Below, piece after piece: positions 57,779-64,000 of a stretch of 64,000 nt of DNA. Where the stretch lies: assembly GCF_052857255.1 (NCBI RefSeq), contig NC_135505.1:53804792-53868791 (forward strand). The letters run 5' to 3'. The stretch comes from Amblyomma americanum. Taxonomy: Eukaryota > Arthropoda > Arachnida > Ixodida > Ixodidae. The stretch's first letter is position 1. Every line of letters starts with the position of its first letter. Under the pieces are notes generated by a model. The model was given only the letters and a program-made list of their open reading frames with translations, was not told the origin of the DNA and did no database searches. The position numbers and the translations under genes are program-made.

Positions 57779-57943
57779 ATATAGGGTGCGCTATAGTTTG
57801 TGTATAAATAGTACCTACAATTCCGCGTTTTTTTTTAGCACCGCTCGCCTCTCTATCTGTTAATCGTGATCACATGCTTGATCAGCATCCATGCATTGCG
57901 GAGCGGCGAACTCCTGCGCTTCTTTTATCACTTGACCAGCGCT

Positions 57944-58330
57944 GACTGCCCACTTGTACAACTATTTTAACGCCACAGCCTTAAGGAGCTCGCACCACAG
58001 AAAAGCCGGTGTCGGCGTATGCGGCGTTGGCCGTCCGCGAAAAATCCTCCTCCTCGCACTCCTCCTCGTCGTCCTTCTCGCAAAGTATCCCACTGCCTCA
58101 AGAAATGGCGCGCGACGGCAGCGACTCCCGCTCGTCTCGCTCGGGTGCAGCGGGGCCGTGCGGGGACGCAGGAATCGCGAGGTGAGCGGCGAACAACGCA
58201 ACGCACATCTAATGCGCGTTCACCACGAAGCTTGCAGCTTGCTGTCCGTTCGTTTTCATTTCAATTTAATTCCCTTATGGCCCGGTTCGCGCATCCACCG
58301 AGATATGTGAGACAGGCGTCCTTTACTTAA
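57944..58330. repeat. GC-rich probable dispersed element
   Basis: TCGGCGTATGCGGCGTTGG, AATCCTCCTCCTCGCACTCC and GTGCAGCGGGGCCGTGCGG form a GC-rich block that I associate with a dispersed tick repeat. CATCCACCGAGATATGTGAG at the right is the SINE 3' word also seen near 59,155 and 59,415. Overlapping frames on both strands are open because of composition and are not accepted as genes. Confidence 0.4.
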
Positions 58331-58939
58331 ATTGTCCAACGGGCCACGCGTCGCGCCGAACGGGCGTTGGCATTCCGTGGACTACTTGGCAGCGCTGCAA
58401 CACGCTGTCACGTCTCGCTCTTAAAGACGAAGCTTAAGCGTCCTCCAATTATTTTTTTCGTGCTTCGCGGCATTTTATTTTTTCCGAATTCGCATGTTCA
58501 CAGAAAACCACGTGATCTTGTCAATAAGATGTAATTTTATCGGAAGTGTTCGCCGAATGTTTAAAAAAGTTTGGGGTTTCAGACCTTTACTGCTGATGGC
58601 GCGACGCTTCCATCACATGGCAAGTATTTTGTTTGTAACTATTTGAAACAGGAGCTGCAGCCGACGCATTTATTCATGAAAAAGCATTACATAATTTGAT
58701 TTCAAGATCATGGCTTCAGAAAATGGCACCATGTGACATCACGAGTCAACGTCATATTGTCACGTCACAACGATTTAATATGGCGTCATAGCAATTCCCG
58801 TGACAACAGTGTAGCGTAAAGTCAGACCGAGTCACGTGGCCGATGATTGAAAAGAGTTTAGTCCCCGTGAGAAGTCACATGCCGGCTTCAAGAACAGATA
58901 ACCAGTCCCCATCCCCTAATCAATTAATGTCGGCGATGG
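58331..58939. other. Unassigned DNA
   Basis: No gene. GTGACATCACGAGTCAACG and GTCACGTCACAACG near 58,735-58,770 resemble the CRE-like words of the repeat at 24,180-24,570. Confidence 0.4.
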
Positions 58940-59215
58940 CATCACTGGCTGACCTCAATGTAATGACAGCATTCTCGACTACATTCGCACCAAAATTTTG
59001 ATGAACCGTTCATCGTACAGCGTTACGGGTGGTGTCATAGCATTTCTGCGTGCATATAGCTTGCATGCTTTGGTCAAGTTGGAGGTTGTCTTGCAAGAGT
59101 GGTCCGCACCGATGACATATGCACCTTCAGTTGCATTCTTTAATGCGCAGTTGAGGTGTCCACCAAGATGTCGAGATGCGAGAGCTACTGCGCCCTTTCC
59201 TTTCCTGAAGAACCT
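58940..59215 (+). repeat. Dispersed repeat, copy 2
   Basis: Matches 24,725-25,130 in order: CACTGG.TGACCTCAATG, CACCAAAATTTTGA, TACAGCGTT, TTTGGTCAAGTTGGAGG, GAGGTGTCCACC. It ends with TACTGCGCCCTTTCCTTTCC, a SINE-type 3' word. Confidence 0.7.
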
Positions 59216-59224
59216 TTCCCTCAG

Positions 59225-59465
59225 CAGTTAAGGCGCGCGTCTACTGATCCGGAGTAACCAGGTTCGAACCCGACCAGAGACCCTGTGTGCTTGCGATGTA
59301 CGCGCACGTTAAAGATCCTCGGGTGGTAGAAATTAATCCAGAGCGCTTCACTACGGCATCTCTTTCTCTCTTTCATCGTTCACTCCTTTGATCCCTTTCC
59401 TTAAGGCGCAGTTTAGGTGTTCATGGTGATTTTAGACAGATACTGCGCCATTTCCTTTCAAGAAA
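59225..59465 (+). repeat. tRNA-derived SINE (second family)
   Basis: GGCGCGCGTCTACTGATCC, GGTTCGAACCCGACC (B box), GCACGTTAAAGATCC and GGGTGGTAGAAATTAATCC, then CTTTCTCTCTTTCATCG, CTTAAGGCGCAGTTTAGGTG and TACTGCGCCATTTCCTTTC form one unit. The tRNA part lacks most of its A-box half. Confidence 0.75.
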
Positions 59466-60165
59466 AGGTAATTTTTCTTCAAAAGACATGCTTTCGCGTA
59501 CCTCCTCGTAAGCAGACTTGAGTTCCCTCAGAGTTTTTCGTAAGGTGTGTCATTCAATGCGAGAATAAGCTGCCTTGAATAAGGCAAACTGAAGAACTTC
59601 TTCAGTATGCATTTCAACCAACTCGCCCAACTTTCTGCTCTCCTTGAATAAGGCAAGTTCAGCAGCCAGAATCAAGCGGATTTAACATCCACTCGCTCTA
59701 ACCACTGCACCACCTGCACGAAGTTCGCCTCCTGCTTGCAAGAGTTGCGGCTTTCCCTCATGATTTGGATGCTTTGCGGAGCAATATGGCGGAAAGATGC
59801 CCAACTCCAGGTATTACACAGTAACTGTACGGCGCGCATTACTATAGCGCCGTGTCCCACTGCCGGCCTCTCTCTTAGCGCTGTCTCTCTTCCAAGCCCA
59901 CAAGGACGGGATTTGAAGGCACAGGCTCCTTTGCCAAGCCATGCAACCCTGGCAAGCCGAGTACCAGGCCGGGCTATAGCTTATACCCTTTTTGAGGAAA
60001 CCGGTGGATGACCGGCCGACAGTGGGACCCGAGTTTGTTCGCTCGCCAAAAACCGGTCCCGAGATGAGCGCGCTTGCACTCCTCCCTCTCTCCCCTCGCT
60101 CTCGTTCACACCTGCAGGACGGACCCGGCTTACAAGCGGGCGGCTAAGTGCTGCGCTTTAAACAA
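59466..60165. other. Unassigned DNA
   Basis: No gene recognised. A GC-richer patch at 59,860-60,130 has no known motif. Confidence 0.45.
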
Positions 60166-60169
60166 TCAA

Positions 60170-60900
60170 AATTGCAACGAAGCGACGGCGAAAGTTCATG
60201 AGTTGTGCAAAAATTTCAAGGATGACAAACTCGCTCCGTATGAATGGTGATTCTGAACAAAAAGTGCCGGCAATTTTTGACAGCTTAAAGTGCAGCGATG
60301 AAATAAGCTTGATGAGATCTGCAAATGGAGGTTTGCATATTCTAATTTTGGTCTTACCAAAGTTCTGGCAGCCAGTAATCTTACCTGTTTAGTTTTGTGA
60401 CGTGGCTGGCACCTGACAAATACCATGCTTTTATTTGCACAAGAAATTTCGCTAGTATATGTTTCTGGCACCTAAGTAATGTATTATTACAATTATGCCT
60501 GAGTATTTTTATGATCGCATGAGCTGTATTAGAATGTCAGCATCTCCTGCAAGGGCAAAAAAACGTTTTATGTCTATGATGAAAGGACATGAGCGTGTTA
60601 ACGCTTCGTTAGGTGTCATGAGATAATCGTGGTACCATTTGTCAACTCTATTAAGGTCACACTGTAGGTCGCGTTCTTCATAAGTATCACTTATTGAGCG
60701 ACCGATAACAGAGTAGTCACTAAATAGACGGATATATCACAAAATATGTTCTCGATAGTTGTTTATGTACATTCCGACCTAGGAGCTACGCCAGAAGTAA
60801 CGGGGACGGGATAAGAAGTCTTGTTGCTTATATATCAACGGACTTGAGGCAGGGCTTAAGAAATTCTTGGATTTGTTTTAGAAAGTTAACGTGCGATGTT
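60170..60900 (-). pseudogene. Jockey/CR1-type LINE RT fragment
   Basis: In broken minus-strand frames: an ISVY word with a lost FADD core (60,735), then DYSVIGRSISDTYEERDLQC and DLNRVDKWYHDYLMTPNEA (60,700-60,600), the helix after block C. Further left come AARTLVRPKLEYANLHLQIS (60,380-60,300) for the LEYA block. Frames shift several times. Confidence 0.75.
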
Positions 60901-61262
60901 CAGTTGGGACAGTATTAACAGTAAACGCCGGTGGAGAACTAAAAGTTTGCGTCGCTCCAGATATTCTGGTAAAGTTCGAAATTCATGTCATAAAGCAAGA
61001 GTACCATTTGTGAGTTACAGGAATAGCTCTTACGGAACGCATGTTGCGCATGTGGAAAGCTTTTTTAGCATGCTGAAAATGATTGATTTCAAAATAGATG
61101 ATATTATTACGAGGATAGTCCAGCAGCAGGAACGATAGGCTGTACACAGAAGACACACCAGAAAACGGGTCATTCAAGCATTAGAGGCAGCGTCCTCGTC
61201 TAAATCGACTGCCCAGCGACACAACAACGTTGTCTTCGCTTCGCGACTGTGTACCGTAGCAC
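60901..61262. other. Unassigned DNA, possible gypsy 3' LTR region
   Basis: The 3' LTR of the gypsy on the right should lie here, on the minus strand downstream of pol. I cannot define it because the 5' copy is outside the window. Confidence 0.35.
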
Positions 61263-63184
61263 TACCCACTCCTTACGCCCTGCGGGAGAAGGCACACACC
61301 CAGGGAAGCCTCGGGGGGAGGGTGCGAGTGGTAGGGTTTAAGACGGGCGACGTGCACAAGCTTTGTGGACGGCACCACGGAATGAGAGTGAGGGTGCTGC
61401 GGCGTGAGTTCATAGGTCGCATCGCTGAGTTGTCTCAAGTCGCGGTAAAGACCGACGTAACGAGGCAGGAGCCTCTCACACAGTCACACACGGCCTGCAG
61501 GGAGCCAGTGGAGTACTAAGGAGCCGGGAGGGTAATGGACGCCACGATGATGAAGGTTGTAACGACGTTTTTTAGCGGTCTGAGATGCGTGGAGACGATG
61601 CCTAGCGATTTGGCGGGCGGCGTCAACACGGGCAATGGCGTAAGAAGCATAACTGCTAGTTAAATGGTCAGAAGGTAGTAAGCTCTCATATGGCAGCAAC
61701 GGGTCGCGACCAAAAAGCAGGTGGAAGGGGGAATATCTGGTGGTATCAAGGCATGAGGAATTGTAGGCGGGCTTCACGAAGGGTAAACTGACGTCCTAGT
61801 CACGACGGTGGTCGGAGACATACATGGACAGCATGTCCGTCAGGGTGCGGTTAAGTCGCTCAGTAAGGCCGTTAGTATGGGAATGGTAGGCCGTGGTGAG
61901 CTTGTGACGGGTGGAGGAAAAGCGGAGAAGGTCATCGACCATTTTAGAAACAAAGCAGGGGCCTTGATGTGTAAGCAGATGACGAGGAGCGCCATGAAGC
62001 AAGAAGCTGTCATGAAGGAGAAAGTCAGCGACATCTGAGGCACAGCTTGTCGGGACAGCGCGCGTGATAGCGTACCGGGTAGTGTAACCGGTCGCAACGG
62101 CAATCCACTTGTTCCCGGAACTTGATGTGGGAAAAGGCCCGAGCAGATCGAGGCCAACATTGAAAAATGGCTCAGTCTGAATGTCGATGGGCTGAAGCGG
62201 GCAACTAGGCGGGAGCGGGGGCGTTTTTCGGCGCTGACATTGATCGCAGGCAGCAACGTAACCACGGACAGAGCGGTAAAGGCAAGACCAGAAGAACCGC
62301 CTGCGCACGCTGTCGTACGTGCGGGACACGCGAAGGTGCCCTGCATTAGGTGCGTCATGAAGCTGGGCACGGACTGTGGGACGGAGATGCGTCGGGACGA
62401 CGAGTAAGAGGTCGACGCCATCAGGGTGCATATAGCGACATTACAGAATATCGTGATGCAGCACGAACAGGCTCAGATCATGATCGGAAGTGGCGCTTCG
62501 GAAGCGTTCGATTATTGGGCGTAGAGATGAATCACGGAGCTGCTCGTCGTCGATGTGTAGAAAGTCCGAGATGGACAAAACACAATCGTCGGTATTATGG
62601 TTGTGGGAACCAGGAGGATCGACAGGATGGCGGGACAAACAGTCAGCCTATTGGTGCAACTGGCCGGACATGTAAACAACAGTAAATGTGTATTCCTGCA
62701 AGCGCAAGCCCCAGCGACCCAGTCGGCCTGTGGGGTATTTAAGAGAGGAGAGCCAAAACAAGGCATGGTGGTCCGTAACGACACAGAAAGGCCGCCGAAA
62801 CAAATGAGGGCTGAATTTTGTTGACACCCAAACAAGTGCAAGGCACTCCCACTCAGTGATGGAATAGATACGTTCAGAGGGAGATACCAAGCGGCTGGCG
62901 TAAGCAATGGCACGATAGTGGTCGTGTTGGCGCGGCGCAAGGATGGCCCCAATAACATGGCCACTGGCGTCGGTGCGAAGTTCCGTACTCGCAGAAGGGT
63001 GGAAATGGGCCAGCACAAGGGGAGCAGTGAGGGCCGCCACAAGTGCGGTGAAGGCACTAGCTTGGTCAAGCCCCCCGGAGAAAGGCAAATCTTTCTTCAG
63101 GAGAGAGGTAAGGGGACGGGCCATGTCTTTGAAGTTCGCGATAAACGGGCGGAAATACGAGCAGAGCACGAGGAAACTGCGCAC
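61263..63184 (-). pseudogene. Gypsy Pol: RT end, RNase H, integrase
   Basis: One reading frame with stops at 62,648 (TAG), 62,441 (TAA), 61,796 (TAG) and 61,484 (TGA). It holds LVLCSYFRPFIANFKDMARP (RT thumb), RNase H with LRTDASGHVIGAIL, ITEWECLALVW and VVTDHHALFWL, and the tether GQLHQ*ADCLSRHPVD. The HHCC finger (H...NAGHLRV; CDQC) is intact. The integrase core has VGLDLLGPFP, then LLTHQGPCF in place of LLTD.G, and HTNGLTERLNRTL. The second catalytic Asp of DDE is therefore His. The C-end reads LLPRYVGLYRDLRQLS and VHVARLKPYHSH. A frameshift separates it from the RT piece at 63,297. Confidence 0.92.
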
Positions 63185-63296
63185 GTCGCTTGAGGAATGG
63201 GGCTTGGGAACTCGCGAACGGCACGAACTTTGTCAGGGTCGGGCTTGACACCAGAAGCATCGACCAAGTGGACGAGGACCTTGATTTGGCGATGGC

Positions 63297-63660
63297 CTAA
63301 GCTGCACTTCTTGAAGTTGAGTTGAAGGCCGGTGCGGCGGAAGACGGAACGGATAGAAGAAAGACGGTGTAGGTGGATTTCGAAATTGGGGTGAAAACGA
63401 CAACGTTATCCAGGTAGCACACGCACGTCGTCCATTTTAATCCACGAAGGAGCGAGTCCATCATACGCACAAAGATGGCAGGAGCGTTGCAGAGGCCGAA
63501 AGGCATTACTTTGGCATTACGAAACGAAGAGCTCAAGACAGAAGTTTGAGGGCCAGTTTCAATCAGACCCTTAACTGGTGCACTGTCTGCGCAGATATGG
63601 AGAAGTTTGCGGCGAGGAGCGGGGGTCCGAAGAGGATTTTCGGGCCGGGTTGCCAATACA
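63297..63660 (-). pseudogene. Gypsy protease-RT fusion remnant
   Basis: ICADSAPVKGLIETGPQTSV corresponds to the retropepsin start (the usual DTGA is here ETGP). It is joined by a deletion straight to VMPFGLCNAPAIFVRMMDSL, the RT block before the catalytic loop, and then VCYLDNVVVFTP, where YLDD has become YLDN. The first RT blocks are therefore absent and the catalytic loop is damaged. Confidence 0.85.
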
Positions 63661-64000
63661 GCGTAACATCAGGGAGCTGCATTGCTTAGCTTCCTGAATT
63701 TGAGCCAGGTAAGGGCGGAGTGGACGGGCGTTGAAATTACGGTCAACGGGAGTGGTGGACCTGAGGTGAAGGCGAGCGGCTCTACCTGCGCTGGGTCGGA
63801 GTGCCTTTTGCGTGTGAGAACTCTGAACGGGTAGATATATGGCACAGTCCGTAGTGAGCACGACGATCATAATCAGAACGAGGTCCATAGTTGATACGAC
63901 GATCATAATTAGAGTTAGGGAGAGGTGGGGAAAACCAACGGCTGCGGCAGTCACGAGAAATGTGGCCGACACGCGAGCAGGTGAAGCAGATAGGACGGTC
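63571..64000 (-). pseudogene. Gypsy Gag end with zinc knuckle
   Basis: RPICFTCSRVGHISRDCRSR is a CCHC knuckle, followed by an Arg/Tyr/Asp-rich stretch with two similar copies (minus strand, 63,905-63,840) and a Pro-rich linker leading into the protease remnant. The start is outside the window and the frame is broken before 63,660. Confidence 0.8.

Larger units (their letters stand above)
61263..64000 (-). mobile_element. Second Ty3/gypsy element, decayed, runs off the window
   Basis: Read on the minus strand from the window end: a Gag zinc knuckle CFTCSRVGHISRDC (63,980-63,939), a protease-like piece, RT core, RNase H, integrase, and a C-terminal domain to about 61,265. Wording differs from the element at 38,945, so it is another family. 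Internal deletions and at least four stops plus one frameshift make it inactive. Its 5' LTR lies beyond 64,000. Confidence 0.93.

Noticed and set aside
57962..58330. Several overlapping 60-118-residue ORFs on both strands
   Set aside because: All six frames are partly open because of GC-rich composition, with no motif, and the segment looks like a dispersed repeat.

Overview
The window looks like intergenic or intronic DNA from a metastriate ixodid tick. This rests on sequence resemblance recognised from knowledge, not on a database search. At least seven copies or fragments resemble the tick tRNA-derived SINE Ruka, several other tRNA-headed SINEs are present, and there is a BovB/RTE-type LINE of the kind common in ticks. 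The sequence is eukaryotic: genes are broken into short islands with GT/AG-like boundaries, and there are long microsatellites and many decayed retrotransposons. I see no operons, CRISPR arrays or bacterial or phage genes.

Layout. 1-4,010: unassigned DNA with an antisense Ruka-like SINE. 4,011-11,202: a decayed Jockey/CR1-type LINE (plus strand), split by a nearly intact RTE/BovB LINE (7,203-10,411, minus strand) with an 11-bp target site duplication. The host LINE's 3' tail runs into a 1.6-kb tetranucleotide satellite (11,203-12,811). 12,830-19,720: SINEs, LINE scraps, a degenerate tandem repeat with RFX-box-like palindromes, and a decayed gypsy-like gag-protease. 20,530-27,290: nested LINE and SINE fragments and a dispersed CRE-rich repeat. 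27,300-31,000: a strong hairpin, a candidate small secreted-protein gene behind a TATA box (29,473-29,812) and an RTE fragment. 31,000-38,290: a GC-rich tandem duplication, an LTR fragment, then about 4.5 kb with few repeats that may hold a minus-strand two-exon transcript with a 52-residue ORF. 38,945-42,893: a Ty3/gypsy element whose protease and RT are missing and which is interrupted by the 3' end of another LINE. 42,894-44,964: a perfect 94-nt palindrome, a tRNA-headed repeat and a truncated RTE copy. 44,965-61,265: mostly unassigned, with Ruka-like copies, LINE fragments and two candidate host exons (51,354-51,502, lipocalin-like; 56,918-57,226, unrecognised). 61,266-64,000: a second, decayed gypsy pol (minus strand) running off the window end.

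Almost everything readable is mobile DNA inserted in layers. No gene in the window is both complete and of certain function. The most informative items are the RTE element with a tRNA-like 5' head inside its target site duplication, the possible host exons, the 27.9-kb hairpin, and the two recurrent regulatory-type palindromes (TGACGTCA and RFX-box-like). I did not find convincing evidence of an undescribed multi-gene system.
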